Below, piece by piece: positions 6,108 to 6,368 of a stretch of DNA of 6,368 nucleotides. Position 1 is the first letter of the stretch. The number at the start of each line of letters is the position of its first letter. The notes beneath the pieces were generated by a model. That model was not told where the DNA came from, made no database searches, and was given only the letters and a program-made list of their open reading frames with translations. The position numbers and the translations under genes were made by a program. The stretch is from contig JACNJI010000198.1 in the NCBI GenBank assembly GCA_014382645.1, positions 1 to 6,368 on the forward strand. The letters are read 5' to 3'. The stretch comes from Verrucomicrobiota bacterium (GTDB lineage: Bacteria; Verrucomicrobiota; Verrucomicrobiia; Opitutales; Seribacteraceae).

Positions 6108-6368
6108 ATGATCAAAATTATACCAAACACCTATTCTCGGCGAAGCTTCCTGCAGGTTGGGGCACTGGCCCCGTTGGGTTTGTCCCTTCCTGCGTTGTAC
6201 GCTTCCGAAAGCCGGCCATCCGTTGCCCGAGCTAAGTCGGTTATCCTTATCTTTCTCGGCGGCGGTATTTCGCATCATGATTCTTTCGATCCCAAACCCG
6301 ATGCGGTGGAGGACAATAGTCGACGCATTTACCACCAAGTGGGAACGAAAACTGCGAATGCTTGGGGT
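6108..6368 (+). CDS. Tat-exported DUF1501 protein, N-terminal 87 residues only (runs off right edge)
   Basis: The frame is open from ATG 6108 to the window end and so encodes only the first 87 residues of what is normally a protein of about 400-500 residues. Residues 9-15 (S-R-R-S-F-L-Q) are a twin-arginine signal, followed by a mild hydrophobic core and probable cleavage near L-Y-A-S (about residue 32). The protein is therefore exported folded through the Tat system, consistent with a cofactor or metal loaded in the cytoplasm. AKSVILIFLGGGISHHDSFD (42-61) followed by PKPDA is the signature start of DUF1501 (PF07394), which has an alkaline phosphatase/sulfatase-like fold. Its Asp and His residues would lie at a metal site in that fold. 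The natural substrate of these proteins is unknown. It is the standard downstream partner of DUF1549/DUF1553 genes. The stretch after PKPDA (VEDNSRRIYHQVG) differs from the E-I-R-G-x-[FY] form I usually expect, which may be subfamily variation. Confidence 0.92.
   Translation, partial: MIKIIPNTYSRRSFLQVGALAPLGLSLPALYASESRPSVARAKSVILIFLGGGISHHDSFDPKPDAVEDNSRRIYHQVGTKTANAWG

Overview
The window looks like a piece of a Planctomycetota genome; Verrucomicrobiota or Lentisphaerota are the alternatives. The call rests on gene content. The plus strand carries four proteins of families that are strongly expanded in these bacteria: a DUF1080 (3-keto-disaccharide hydrolase type) protein, a ThuA-like protein, a large DUF1549/DUF1553 cytochrome-type protein and the start of a Tat-exported DUF1501 protein. 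All five genes seen here begin with an export signal, so the region is devoted to the cell envelope or the space outside the cytoplasm.

Layout. Positions 1-1845 hold one uninterrupted minus-strand reading frame of 615 codons that starts behind a good ribosome binding site and runs off the left edge. It encodes a large secreted protein that I do not recognise. Positions 1846-2007 form a divergent, AT-rich intergenic region with several short dyad symmetries and one near-perfect 14-bp direct repeat, and it should hold the promoters for both directions. Genes on the plus strand follow: DUF1080 (2008-2712), ThuA-like (2739-3683), an 84-bp AT-rich gap with a TTGACA box, DUF1549/DUF1553 (3768-6098) and DUF1501 (6108 to the right edge). 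Gaps of 26 and 9 bp join the genes as two tight pairs, DUF1080-ThuA and DUF1553-DUF1501. The 84-bp gap between the pairs may carry a second promoter.

How the genes may work together (inference). DUF1080 proteins and ThuA are both linked to sugars oxidised at C3. The DUF1549/DUF1553 protein carries two haem-c-type motifs and could take or pass electrons outside the cytoplasm. It is paired, as is usual in planctomycetes, with a DUF1501 protein of the alkaline phosphatase/sulfatase-like fold. A periplasmic oxidative route for processing a glycan or glycoside is a reasonable hypothesis, but no dehydrogenase (GFO/IDH/MocA or GMC type), sulfatase, glycoside hydrolase of a classical family or transporter is visible here to confirm it. 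I see no tRNA, rRNA, CRISPR array, insertion sequence or clear intrinsic terminator.
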